From: Pararge aegeria
Taxonomy: Eukaryota > Arthropoda > Insecta > Lepidoptera > Nymphalidae
Assembly: GCF_905163445.1 (NCBI RefSeq)
Contig: NC_053200.1
Span: forward strand, 11,780,001 to 11,844,000
DNA length: 64,000 nt
Direction of reading: 5' to 3'
The translations under genes and the position numbers were made by a program. The notes under the pieces are model-generated. The model searched no databases, was not told where the DNA came from, and was given only the letters and a program-made list of their open reading frames with translations. Position 1 is the stretch's first letter. The number at the start of each line of letters is the position of its first letter. Below are positions 22,430 to 32,940 of this stretch, piece after piece.

Positions 22430-22566
22430 GTTAACATTAACCTTTGTGACAGTGTACTGCTTGTGAATGATTGTGAGGAATATTCTTAGTATAAGAAAGT
22501 TCTTATATTCGGCGTGTGATCTATTCGGCGTGTGATCTGATGGTTCAGTGTGCTTGGAAAATGTAG
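22430..22566 (+). other. Possible 5' UTR exon with strong splice donor
   Basis: The segment ends GGAAAATGTAG|GTAAGTTTAG, a near-perfect 5' splice site (GT at 22567-22568 by my count). It holds a 16-bp tandem duplication at 22507-22538 (ATTCGGCGTGTGATCT twice) and a TCAGT word at about 22545. No coding frame is evident, so if real it would be non-coding first-exon sequence. The start is arbitrary. This rests on one splice motif only. Confidence 0.15.
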
Positions 22567-22964
22567 GTAAGTTTAGAGCTAATTCTTAACTAACGTTTAA
22601 TTGAGATTATTCGTAAAGGAAGGAATGCACCTACAAGGAGCGGCACGTAAAAAGAGCTCTGACTGACTTACAGAAACAGGCGAATAGCAGTGATCAATGT
22701 TTTGTTTCATTATTTATTTATAATAATACCTATGTTTGTTTATTGTTTACACTAAAAAACATTACCTATTTAATGTAATTGCCGCAATGGCAGACAATTT
22801 TAAAAACTCGCTAGTCGGTCGTCTCAGAGCTTACTATACCTACTGGAAATAAGAGATGATGAGAAGATCTACATGGGTATCACAAACAATGTTAGGTTAC
22901 CTACCTACTCACAAATAAAATTATACAGTAACATCAAAATAGCATGTTCAGTACCTATTTTTTT

Positions 22965-23005
22965 TTATGCATACCCTGACCGAAAACCCTATGCACGCCA
23001 CTGAA
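22965..23005 (-). repeat. Family M repeat fragment
   Basis: TATGCATACCCTGACCGAAA..ATGCACGCCACTG is the reverse complement of the 21371-21440 block. Confidence 0.4.
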
Positions 23006-23514
23006 CAAACCATATAGGTATTTTTGCCATACATAATATTGAAATATAAATTGAATATTCCAAACCGATATACTAACACTATTCGAATGAGAATAAAAGC
23101 TATATTACCCATGCTGACTTTATCACGACTTTCGTTAGAGGGTACCATATATTTTACCAGATAAATAGATAAGTAGGTATATTTAGAAACAGATTAAAAA
23201 TAATGAATATTCCTAACCAATATTCAATTAAGAGTAGAATCGATACTACCCATGCCAACGAATGTTGATTCGTCAATCTATCCAAGCCGTTTTACCTTTT
23301 TTAGCCGATTTGAGCACGTAGGTACATGAAAGAGCTCTTTACGAGATGAAATAATTCGGAAATATTAAATATTCCTATGGCTTCACCTGCGTCATAGTGT
23401 TTCATAGTCAAAATACCTGCAGTAGGTATCTAAAAAGTATTTTCTGCTGCTTGTACACTAGATACGAGTAACATGAAAAATAATCATAATTTAAATAATT
23501 ACATCGACCCACAT
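23006..23514. other. No gene recognised
   Basis: AT-rich; two loosely similar segments (about 23040-23110 and 23205-23255) share AATATTC..AACCAATA and CATGCC/CATGCTG words, perhaps an old local duplication. Confidence 0.3.
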
Positions 23515-23660
23515 TCTCAACTAGGCACTTATAAGCCCTTTTGAAACGTCAAATCTGTCTGTTTGTATTAACTCTACGTCGGGTTCGGAAGGTAGAGTTT
23601 ACCGAGAACAAGTCAGCAAGAAATTAAGCAGTTGCTGTTTTCCAGCATCATCAATTTACA
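23515..23660 (+). repeat. Family E repeat
   Basis: GCACTTATAAGCCCTTTTGAAACG, AATCTGTCTGTTTGTA, GGGTTCGGAAGGTAGAGTTTA and AGCAAGAAATTAAGCAGTTGC follow family order. The 5' AGTAGGCCTA core is altered. Confidence 0.55.
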
Positions 23661-23890
23661 TTTTACATTTTAACATTAGTTTTTCTATCTTGTGAGAGTT
23701 GAAAGCGGAATCGGATTCTTCCAAGCAACCTTGTCATTAAAAAATTCATCAATTCTATAGTAACCACGCTGTAATAAGTTAGAGGATCAATGATCGGGAG
23801 CCACGGAATACCAACGCCAGTTACAAATCAAAGTCAGCTATCTGCTGAAAAATTAGTAATTTGGGGCAAAATTGGAATACTCATGACGCT

Positions 23891-24052
23891 GGATTTGCAT
23901 AGAACAATGCCGGTATTGATTCGAAGATCGATTCAGCAGAATTTGGTGAAAAGAAGCGGAAATTTAATTTGTTATCTTGCAAATTCAGAATTTGAATTGG
24001 TTCCTTGCTAGGCAAAAATCTTGATGGACTTTTCGATTAAATTTACTTTGCC
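23891..24052 (+). repeat. Unrecognised local repeat, copy 1
   Basis: GATTTGCATAGAACAATGCC, GGTATTGATTCGAAGATCGA, AAAAGAAGCGGAAATTTAA and CTTGCAAATTCAGAATTTG align with copies at 24893-25065 and 25836-26015. In one forward frame it reads NNAGIDSKIDSAEFGEKKRK before a stop further on. Confidence 0.5.
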
Positions 24053-24684
24053 TCAAAAATTTTGTTTATTAGTCCCTTTTGTTAAGTTAGATTTAAATTT
24101 GGGGTTATCGACATGGGTAATTACGTGTGATTTTTCGAACACAGATTTTATAAAAATTACTAGATGTTATTTTTAACAGCAGTTTGTAATTAAAGTTGGT
24201 TGGGCGGTTATGGCAATGACGCGACTGGACGCGAAAATACACTGACGGCGATTAAAGTTTAATTACAATCCAATATAGCTTCATGCGAATCCATATTTAA
24301 TCCTATCCTATCTATAATCGGTGTGGCATTTCCTTTTTTCATAATGTTGTAACAAATAAACTTCACCCCTTTAATGATGTTTTTTAAACTAGCCTTTCTG
24401 TAGGTAGGTGGAATTTTTATAAAAACTGATACAAACTTTTATACTCTATTTAGTCTTCTAACTCTATAGTCTTCCTCAAAAACTAGATTATAAATGCAAA
24501 AATGCTACTTTTACTTCTAGGGATTAATTAGCGAATTCAAACAAACAAGTATAAAGTCAGTTCTTCAGTTTCATTGTTAGTATCTTTATGTTTTGTTTAG
24601 TTATAAGTTCGATTTAAACATATTGCTGCGAAAAAATCAACGAACACTTTTCTTAATTAATATCTATAAACAAAAGAAGAAATG

Positions 24685-24797
24685 AATTAAGCAAAAAAAA
24701 TCGAGTGAGCAAATTTATGCGTTATTGTTTCGTGACACGACAATTAAGCAAAAAAATCGAGTGAGCAAATTCATGCGTTATTGTTTCGTGACACGAC
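24685..24797. repeat. 56/57-bp tandem duplication
   Basis: 24685-24741 and 24742-24797 are adjacent copies that differ only by one A in a homopolymer and one T/C. Each contains ATCGAGTGAGCAAATT and GTTATTGTTTCGTGACACGA. The near identity implies a recent duplication. Confidence 0.85.
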
Positions 24798-24892
24798 CGA
24801 CATGTCTGCTAGCAAGAGTCTACTGAGAAATACAGCGTAATCTGATATACAATTTAAATTCTGATGAAATGCATTATTTAAATACTGATCCA

Positions 24893-25065
24893 TTTACATA
24901 CAACAAAGCCGGTATCGATTCGGTTCTGCAATGGCAGCGAAATTTGACCAAAAGAAGCGAAAATTCGATTTGCCATATTGCTAATTCAATATTGGACATT
25001 TGAAATGTTTATTTTCTGACCATTTTTTCTAGAAATATGACCTTCCAGTTAAATTTACTTTACTT
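24893..25065 (+). repeat. Unrecognised local repeat, copy 2
   Basis: AACAAAGCCGGTATCGATTCG, CGAAATTTGACCAAAAGAAG, CGAAAATTCGATTTGCCATA and GCTAATTCAATATTGGACAT align with copies 1 and 3; TTAAATTTACTTTA follows as in copy 1. Confidence 0.5.
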
Positions 25066-25835
25066 TCCTGTACTCGAATAAGATGAAAATGAATAAATAA
25101 TAATAATCATAATCATTTAATTCAGACGTTTCCATCCATAGATGAACCTCAACGGCAAACTCTAGCAGCGTCAAGTGCATCTCAAATGATAACTCGACTA
25201 CGGTAATGTTCACAGATTGTTTATAGGTTTGTGTATTAAATAAAGTTACATCGTTATTCCTAAAATACTGGAAAATAATTTATTTGGGTATATCTCACGC
25301 ATGCAACAATATGGCATACATACAATAGTGACAAATTCAAAAGGAAGCATGATAAACAAAACACACGAAATAAATTTAAATTTCGGTAATTAATAGACTT
25401 TTTAAATTTCAAAAACAGGTAATATACTTAATCCTTTTCACGCACTTTTAATATGGACCAAATTTTAACTTTAACTTTTAGTTTGGTAACGCAATGTTAT
25501 ACCTCCTAAACAAAACACAAAAAATGTATAGGAATTGGACTGGTATTTCCTGAATTAAGCTAACTTCAACAAAGAAACAAAATCCCTATCCTCAAAACAT
25601 TAGTATCGATTTAAAGAATAACAATTTTATTTTCTTTCCCCGTTTTACTTTCGTCTTTCTAAATGCAGGTTTTCTAATCATCAAGCTATCTTAACTCAGA
25701 TTTATCCCTCACTTAAGATATCTAACAATTGAATAATCTACCTTTAGTTAAACTACATTACCATATAATTCGTAAGCTAGTATTGTTTTAAGCTTGCATA
25801 GTAGTATTACAAGCAAGCATAATACCGATTAGACT

Positions 25836-26015
25836 AGATTTGCATATAACAACAATGCCATTGGATCGAAGATCGCTTTCATGGAGTTACCTAAATTCGA
25901 CAACAAGAAGACGGGCAAATGGGTGGAGTTCCCGTCTTGCAAATTCATTGTTGGCAAATTGAATTGTGTAGGTACTGGCCAGAAATTGTCTGAGTCTTGA
26001 TTCAATTTACTTCTC
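25836..26015 (+). repeat. Unrecognised local repeat, copy 3
   Basis: GATTTGCATATAACAACAAT, GGATCGAAGATCGCTTTCAT, GTCTTGCAAATTCATTGTTG and TCAATTTACTTCT align with copies 1 and 2. A forward frame is open from about 25853 to the TGA near 26000 and includes SKIAFMELPKFDNKKTGKW and FPSCKFIVGK. No family is recognised. Confidence 0.45.
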
Positions 26016-26721
26016 TTTTTATCGTTCTGTGTTATATTTTCTCGTCGGTCTAGTAACTGCCTTGTTGGTCTAGTTAACTGCATTTTTTTAAATGTGTTTT
26101 AAAATCTCTTAGGGCCTTACAAATAAGGCCACAATGTCGCAATATTTATTCAGTATTTTGTTACGACTCAACTGACAGAATCTTTCAAATGTCCGAGCGT
26201 AAAGCAATGTTTGACTATTTCCTGGTTAACCACGTTTGTTTTTATTATACATTTTTGTCCATGATAGTGAAAACTAAATGACTAAAAATATTTATTTTTG
26301 TAAATGTATAGCAACAACCAATCAATCATAGTTATCTTCTTAAGCAAGGCCATAGATTCAAACATGGTATAAAGATGGCAATACTACTTCTGGTCCTTGC
26401 AGTGTATTTTCACTTTCTGTCATTAGAACGATGCTGTCAGTTGAAGTGTGAAAAAGAACTGCATAACTAAATTCCAACGTTATGTTACGTTTATCTGTAA
26501 AACCCTTGTTTAATAGCATAATTTATCATCTCGTTACCTCCATTCAATCCTTGTCTGATCCTTGCTAGCACTAAAAACTTCCCCCTTATAATGGACAAAC
26601 TTCTCTACTCCTAACTAATTTAATATTATATGCCTGAACAGTGGATATACTAAGCAACAAATCTTTAAATCAACTCCTTCATCATCTTAGAATTTTGTCT
26701 GACTTTTTTTTTTGTTATAAG
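26016..26721. other. No gene recognised
   Basis: AT-rich unique sequence. It ends in a run of ten or more T before ATAAG at 26721. Confidence 0.4.
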
Positions 26722-26909
26722 GAGTGGAGATTAAGGTTCACAAAAAGTTGGATCAGTGTGCTTATTACGCCAGTGGCTCAAATGGAAGGTGCGAAAACAA
26801 GTTTTGTCGGAAAAGCTTGGTAACGGATCATTGTATGGAAAAAAGATCCAATGAAAGTTGTAAAGAATTAAATAGGCGTTTCGCGCTCACCCTCCAAATT
26901 CAACAGCTT
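26722..26909 (+). other. Cysteine-rich exon-like segment
   Basis: A T-rich tract and an AG lie immediately to the left (AG at 26720-26721, in the weaker context AAG). On the right is GCTT|GTAAGTTTC with GT at 26910. Between them one frame is open for 62 codons, including LDQCAYYASGSNGRCENKFC, and carries five cysteines spaced C-x10-C-x4-C-x8-C-x8-C. That is a plausible internal exon of 188 bases. No family is recognised, no partner exon was found, and the sequence abuts a LINE 3' UTR-like region, so it may instead be part of a decayed element. Confidence 0.2.
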
Positions 26910-26949
26910 GTAAGTTTCTTCGCAGTTTCTACTTTAAGAATATTATAAA

Positions 26950-27232
26950 TCTACTTATATATATTATGTTTGTTATATATTTTATATTTATATATTACGT
27001 ATATTTATTTAAATTATATATGTATTTGTATCTTTACATTTTGGTATTTATGTATATCTATCAACACTCTTGGCAGTATCCAGTTCTCTTGCTGTAAGTC
27101 CTATCTACAAAGGCCTGTAAGAGATTGCTTGCAGCAATAAGGCCGCCTTTGCAAGTCTACACAGTGTACTGTATACTCCTTACTGGTTTTTTCCTGTATG
27201 TTATAAGTGCAATAAAGTGTTTCTTCTTCTTT
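26950..27232 (+). mobile_element. LINE 3' UTR-like fragment
   Basis: TGTAAGAGATTGCTTGCAGC, AATAAGGCCGCCTTTGCAAG, CCTGTATGTTATAAGTGCAATAAAG and a TTCTTCTTC end form the typical end of a lepidopteran non-LTR retrotransposon as I remember it. AATAAA gives a possible polyadenylation signal near 27210. The upstream AT-rich part has no coding sequence. Confidence 0.45.
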
Positions 27233-29684
27233 TTATAATTACTACCCCTACTACCATAGACTACTATTTTTTTTAATTCAACTGTCTAAAAGTCTAGTCA
27301 GATAGGATTAAAATTAAAGCTAAGTGTGCTTTCTTGCACCATAACAATTCTTTTGCATTTGTATGGTTTTTTGATAATTCTATTTAGTTCTTAAAATTAA
27401 TTAATTAAAAAAATCTCGCAAACCGCCTTTATTAAGCTTTGGTTAATAAAACGATCGAGTGCCAATATAGAGCTTTTGTGATTGGGATGACGGTTGAGAG
27501 CCTCTCGAAAGCCAGAACCATTTTCTATTAGTGGCTTGAGGACTTTCAGTTCCAACAGAGAAAGGTTCAAGTATAGTTTTTTATATCTGTTAAAAACATT
27601 GAGGTACTTTATTTATTGGTAACACGTATTTGTTATTCGAACTTTTAAGTATTATCGAAAAAATCTAAAATTTATAATGATGATGATGTTACATAATAAT
27701 ATTGTTCATAGAAACCTTCATACAAACTAAACTTTAGTTCAAATGATTTATCTCAAATTATACAATTTATTTTCTGTAGTAACAAAACGAAGATTATTCC
27801 GTTACTATTACTTTAACTAGTTATCCTTTTCAAATTTCAAAATTTTGTCGTTGGACCAATTCAGTACTGATTGGAATCTGAAACCTCTTATCCAATCTTT
27901 TTAGATTTACTGAGTTGAAGTAGCTAAGCTTTATTATTTTAGCCCTCATTTTTTTTGTAGTTCATCGTCTTTTTGAAGAGTTTCGTACGTAGATACTTTT
28001 CAACCTAGGTACTAGATACATAATAAAACTCTCATCATTTAGATTGAAGTAGACATTGCCACGATTCCGTATAAAATCTAAATATGAAAAACTTTAAAGG
28101 TTTGAAAAACTTTAAAACTAACGAGTTTCCTATACCTAGCAATAGTTAAGCCGAAGCGATAATCTGAGATTAGAAATGTATGTACACTTTTATACTTTTT
28201 AATTTTATTTCTTGATTGTCGTTTGTGTTATAGTTTAATGAGGAACTACAATTTTTCATGTATTAGGTTTTGCTTTAGAGCAGTTTAAATTATAATAACA
28301 AAAATAGTGGCATGTTATAATGCAATTGAATTGGCAAAAAAAACACTATTTTATTTTCACATTTACCTAATTTATTAGCAGGCCTTCGAGAAGTGTCTGT
28401 CAACTTATTAAAGACATTAAACTAGAGGTCGCCTAGATGGTTTAATTATCATAAATTTTTGACAAATATAGTGCTATAAGTTCCCTGATCACGTCATACA
28501 TGTCCGATAAGATACTGAAAATCTTTTTCTACACCTATTTTCTCATTAACAATGAATATTTTTTGCAATATTCACTATTGTGAAATGAAATTAATGGAAA
28601 CGGAGACGTTACATTTTGTTTTGCTTTTGTTATATTATCTCACTGCTTTGTCTCTTTTGCCTTCTCTTTGTATTGTTGTGTATCCGTTATGATTTTTCCT
28701 TTATTCGTAAAGAAAGATAAAAAACATTCCTTTTATCAGTATATTATGATTTATGAAGAGGAAATGTTACATCCTGACTTGCTTACTACCTCTGTTGGCA
28801 ATTATATTTAAATTAAAAATATAAAAACTAGTTGTGTCGATCCTGCTTTGATTTTTCCTTCTATTTTATGAAGGCGATACTCACATCATTGTTAGATGGT
28901 AAATGCAAGTAGAAAACCTAACATTTCAAACCATTTAGGAACAGAATTGCTTTAGTATTTAAGTTTATTACAATTTTTAGAATGGAAAAATAATAAAACA
29001 TGACGTGAGTAAACTAGAAGTCTCATTAGAAAGCAAGAGCACCACAAAACTTCAAAGCGTGGCAAAACTTGCATGTCTATTGGTGTCCTACTAGACTTGG
29101 GGGTTTTTAAGCATTTTTATCCGAAGGAAGCTGCTTTTAGATAAATTTCCTCGACAAAGCGAAGGCCCATCCAGGGCTGTAGAGTTTTGCCGATAATGCA
29201 TTTAGCTGCGAAGAAAAAGAATAAGAACTTCTTTAATTTGCTGCAAACGAATTTCCATTTTCAATTCTTGATGTCATACAGATTTCACACATACTGCGTG
29301 TAGCACAATTGCAGAGTATTGATTTTCTTATACAGCTTAAAAAACTACACGTTATGTTGAGGAAAATGAGCACTTAGCGCTACTGTAGGGGGGATGGTTT
29401 TAACGGTGTGCGATTATCGTTCGTTTTCCGCGCTGGTGAGTCTAGGTCAGGCTAATGTCCTCAGCGCCAGTGGATCGGCACAAACGATTAGGTAATTAGG
29501 TTACACGATGTGGATTGTGGATGCATAGTCAATTGATGTCGTTTATTTTGTTTATTGAGGGCTTATAAAATGTGGCCTCTTGCTCAGTTGCCCAGAATTT
29601 GCAAATATGCATATATTTTGAGCAATCAGCCGGCCTAAAAGCACTTTTCGTATGTCAAAATTTACCAATGACAGGACTAAAGTA
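27233..29684. other. No gene recognised
   Basis: The longest stretch without a recognisable repeat in the first half of the window. AT-rich, with many stops in all frames. A GATGATGAT trace lies at about 27680. It may be intron or intergenic DNA. Confidence 0.45.
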
Positions 29685-29950
29685 AATAAATAAATAATAA
29701 ATAAATATATAACGCAATACACACACCGCCATCTAGCCCCAAAGTAAGCGTAGCTTGTGTTATGGGTACTAAGGTGACTGATGAATATTTTTATGAATAA
29801 CATACATAAATACTTATAATATACATATACACACCCAAACACTGAAAAACATTCATGTTCATCACACAAACATTTTCCAGTTGTGGGAATCGAACCCAAG
29901 GCCTTGGACTCAGATAGCAGGGTCGCTGCCCACTGCGCCAATCGGTCGTC
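29685..29950 (-). mobile_element. Family A SINE, near full length, reverse orientation
   Basis: Tail AATAAATAATAAATAAATAT at left, then GCCATCTAGCCCCAAAGTAA, ACTTATAATATACATATACA, TTCATGTTCATCACACAAAC and reversed head GGGAATCGAACCCAAGG..GCAGGGTCGCTGCCCACTGC. The 153-codon minus-strand frame at 29552-30013 is a chance read-through of this SINE. Confidence 0.75.
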
Positions 29951-30352
29951 TTTCTTCTCAAAGTTTTCAATTAAATTTAGGAAAATCTTGTGCACACTAC
30001 CTAAGTAAAACATTGCAAATTCTTAATTATTATTAAGTACATATTTGAATGTCTAAGTTTTAATCTCAACGTAAGAATTCAAAATATGGCACTTTAGTTT
30101 TGCCAACAATAATAACGTTTTATTAGGTATTGAAAAAAACAATTCAATTAGTTGACACATTTGTTTTTTGAATAGCTTTCTATGTCTTAATCTTTGATCT
30201 TGTTTGATTATTTCGTTAGTCGCCACATAATTTCATATTCCACGCAATCGGTTCGTAATTTTTGCACCATTTTATTCGTCTCTTATTATATATATAAGCT
30301 GTTTATATTATATTATACTGGTATTATCTATATAATATTACCCCTTGTAAAT
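29951..30352. other. No gene recognised
   Basis: AT-rich, increasingly TA-rich toward the microsatellite at the right. Confidence 0.45.
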
Positions 30353-30395
30353 TCATATATATATATATATTAATATATATATATATATATATATT
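30353..30395. repeat. (AT)n microsatellite
   Basis: An AT dinucleotide tract broken once by a TTAA-type phase change around 30371. Confidence 0.9.
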
Positions 30396-30840
30396 ATAAT
30401 TTAAAATCGCTTAATGATCGAAATTTAACCAATTTTTTTTTTTATACATTCAAGCTTTCTGCACGTGCTCCCAAAATTGAGTTTAATTATGCAAAATCTC
30501 ATACTCCTCCGTAGGCGTACCTAATGTCCTTAAAAAGGGACGCTTGAGTATGACTTTTATTGATTTGATTTATCATTATAATTTTAGTAAGGATTGCTCT
30601 GGAAAATGTCCTAACATTCACCATAGCGCTGGAACCGCATGTCCAAAGCCAGCGTCGACTGAAGTGGCAGGCGTCAGTGTACCGGACATTTACAGCAAAC
30701 ATTATTTCACCCCACACCAATTCGTAATTACTCGTGTTAAGCCGATTCCACAAGGGCTTATAGAGACAAAACCGCGTATATTATGTTTTACTCACACGAA
30801 AAATTTTTCATCGCTTTACTTATCTACACCAATAAATTAC
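30396..30840. other. No gene recognised; overlapping open frames
   Basis: 30499-30753 is open on the minus strand (84 codons) and 30544-30846 on the plus strand (100 codons). The segment is less AT-rich than its neighbours, which favours open frames by chance. Neither product has a recognisable motif. It could be an old repeat with no second copy here. Confidence 0.3.
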
Positions 30841-31087
30841 AAATAAATGAATAAATATACTACGACAATACACACATAGCCATCTAGCCCCAAAGTAGGC
30901 TTGTGTTATGAGTACTAAGATGACTGATGAATGTTTTTATGTATACATAAATACTTATAATATATGGATAAACACCCAGACATTGAGAAATGTCATGTTC
31001 ATCACACAAAAATTTTCCAGTCTCGGGAATCGAACCCGCGGCCTTGGACTCAGAAAGCACGGTCGCCCACTGCGCGAATCGGCCGTC
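30841..31087 (-). mobile_element. Family A SINE, reverse orientation
   Basis: AATAAATATACTACGACAAT tail, CATCTAGCCCCAAAGTAGG, AATATATGGATAAACACCCA and reversed head GGGAATCGAACCCGCGG..GCCCACTGCG..CGGCCGTC. A few bases are lost in the middle and in the head relative to other copies. Confidence 0.75.
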
Positions 31088-31099
31088 TACTGTTAATCA

Positions 31100-31672
31100 G
31101 AAGCGGTGATAGCCTAGTGGTTAGGATTTCGGCATTCCTATCCGACATTTATCGAATTCGATCTGCTTAAACTCTAACTCCTCGGTGTTATGTGCATTTT
31201 AAGCAATCAAGCATTTTTTTTATCCCACTACAAGTTAGCCCTTGCAATATCACCTGTTGGTAAGTGATGATGCAGTCTAAGATGGTAGCGGGCTAACCAG
31301 TTGGGAAGTATGGCAGTTATATTAAACCTAGTAATCGAAAAAACGCTAAATCGGTTAGCGGAACGTTTTTGTTAGTAGGGTGGTAACTAGCCAGCCTCCT
31401 ACCAGACCAGACCATTCAGAAATTATAAATTCCCTGCCGGGAATCGAATCCAACTTAAAACCATATCACCGCTGCGTCAAAACTCGGTCGGCACTTGCTC
31501 TAACATAGAATAAAAACATCGTAAGGAAGCCGTGTGAGTTATCCATATTGTTCTCAAAGGCGTGTGAAGTCTACCAATCCGCACATGGCCCGCGGCGCGG
31601 ACTACGGCCTTAACCCTTCTCACTCTGTAAAATACCCGTGCGCTGTAGTTGGCCGCTAATGGCTTAGTTATA
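31100..31672 (+). mobile_element. Family B SINE split by a family C SINE
   Basis: The left part (31100-31210) has the tRNA-like head GCGGTGATAGCCTAGTGGTTAGG and GTGCATTTTAAGCAATCA. The right part (31504-31672) resumes with ACATCGTAAGGAAGCC, CATATTGTTCTCAAAGGCGTG, GAAGTCTACCAATCCGCACA and GTAGTTGGCCGCTAATGG. The order matches the uninterrupted copy at 1495-1782, so the middle is an insertion. Confidence 0.7.
31211..31503 (-). mobile_element. Family C SINE nested in a B SINE
   Basis: TTTTTTTTATCCCACTACAAG, GTAAGTGATGATGCAGTCTA, GCGGGCTAACCAGTTGGGAA, GCTAAATCGGTTAGCGGAAC, AGGGTGGTAACTAGCC and the reversed head GGGAATCGAATCCAAC..CACCGCTGCG are family C. It lies inside a B element, in the opposite orientation. 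The T run at the left is the reversed A-tail, which marks its 3' end. A clear target duplication was not identified. Confidence 0.7.
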
Positions 31673-31722
31673 ACTGTTTATTAAATAATCCACTTATGAC
31701 ACATTGGGCATTTGTTTGTTTT

Positions 31723-32017
31723 CATCAGTCATCATCAGTAACCCATTACCGAACTTCCTCTCAGAATGTCAAGGGTTAAGGCCGTATTCAACTCCTCTTG
31801 CTAAGTGCGGATTGGATGACTTCCCACGCCGTTGAGAACATTATATAGAACTCGCAGGCATGCAGGTTTCCTCACGATGTTTCCTGCACCTTTTAAAGCA
31901 ATTAATATTTAATCTGCTTGAATTGAAAGCGCCGAAAAGTCAGTGTTGCGTGCCGGGGCTCAAACGCGGTGTCCACGAAAGGCAAGCCGATGCCTTAACC
32001 ACTAGGCTATGACTGCT
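31723..32017 (-). mobile_element. Family B SINE, near full length, reverse orientation
   Basis: TCATCAGTCATCATCAGTAA tail, AACCCATTACCGAACTTCC, CTAAGTGCGGATTGGATGAC, CAGGCATGCAGGTTTCCTCA and the reversed head GGGGCTCAAACGCGG..TTAACCACTAGGCTATGAC. Both tRNA-like boxes are readable with a few changes. Confidence 0.7.
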
Positions 32018-32089
32018 TCTTGGCTATTATAAACCTAACATATAATATTATGATGCTAAAAAAGCATAACTCGGATTACTATAGTTAAA

Positions 32090-32240
32090 CTAGCGGACCC
32101 CAGCGCCATATGTCGGGCTAATTTGTGAATCTAAACCATCCAGGGTGCAACCCAAACGTATACCAAAAAGTCATTCAAATCGGTCCAGCCGTCTGGGAGG
32201 AGTTCAGTGACATACACACGTAAGAAACATATATGTAAGA
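32090..32240 (-). mobile_element. Short Helitron-like element, both ends present
   Basis: On the minus strand it starts TCTTACATATATG after an A and ends GGTCCGCTAG before a T, i.e. A|TC...CTAG|T, 151 bp. The interior (CGGCTGGACCGATTTGAATG, GTCACTGAACTCC) is a different variant from the 45313-45746 copy but has the same terminal rule. Confidence 0.5.
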
Positions 32241-32559
32241 TTAACAATAGATGTCGACACAGATGGCCAAAAAGTGTGGACAATAAATAAAAAATATTAG
32301 AGATTCTTTGCCCGTATTAAATAAAAATAGCTGCGTCGCAAATGGTTTTTATATCCATTTTTGCAATCACTGTCTTAAGAACAAAGCTTTAATTTTTATA
32401 ATATCTGGATTTGGGGATTATCCAAAGATTGGCCTTTGACCCTGTTGTCATTGTAAAATCACTTGATTATACAAAATATACCTATATAAATATAGCTTGA
32501 AATATTGGTTAGTAAGGTAGGATAAGAAACTTAAGATCTTCAGTTAAATTCAAAGAAGA
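32241..32559. other. No gene recognised
   Basis: AT-rich, no repeat match or long frame. Confidence 0.45.
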
Positions 32560-32640
32560 CTCAAAATTCAAAATTCATTTAGTTCAAGTAGGCCTTATAA
32601 AAGCACTTTTGAAACGGCAAGTATTCACGTCGATTCCTCG
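32560..32640 (+). repeat. Family E repeat, 5' part
   Basis: CTCAAAATTCAAAATTCATT, TTCAAGTAGGCCTTATAAAA and GCACTTTTGAAACGGCAAGT match 13929-14085; the rest is missing. Confidence 0.55.
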
Positions 32641-32707
32641 TCGATTAATTCATAGTCGATTTCAGAGTTGGGCCTAAAATTGTTAGGTTTTTCGGTCTGG
32701 TTTAACG

Positions 32708-32940
32708 GCCGATTGGCTCAGTGGGCAGCAACCCTGCTCTCTGAGACCAAGGCTGTGGGTTCGATTCCCATAGCTGGTATTTTTTTTTGTGATGAAGATA
32801 TATATAGATACATAAGTATTTATGTATATTATTCATAAAAATATTCATCAGTTATCTTAGTACTCATAACACAAGCTACGCATACTTTGGGGCTAGATGG
32901 CGAGGTGTGTATTGTCGTAGTATATTCATTTATTTATCAT
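32708..32940 (+). mobile_element. Family A SINE, slightly shortened
   Basis: It starts GGCCGATTGGCTCAGTGGGC, with box B as GTGGGTTCGATTCCCATAGC, then a T-run replaces part of the body. The 3' half (ATTCATAAAAATATTCATCA, ATAACACAAGCTACGCATAC, TTTGGGGCTAGATGGCG) and the TTCATTTATTTAT tail are intact. Confidence 0.75.

Noticed and set aside
29552..30013. 153-codon minus-strand open frame as a gene
   Set aside because: Most of it is the reverse complement of a family A SINE; similar peptides appear over the other A copies at 12306-12488 and 46186-46395.
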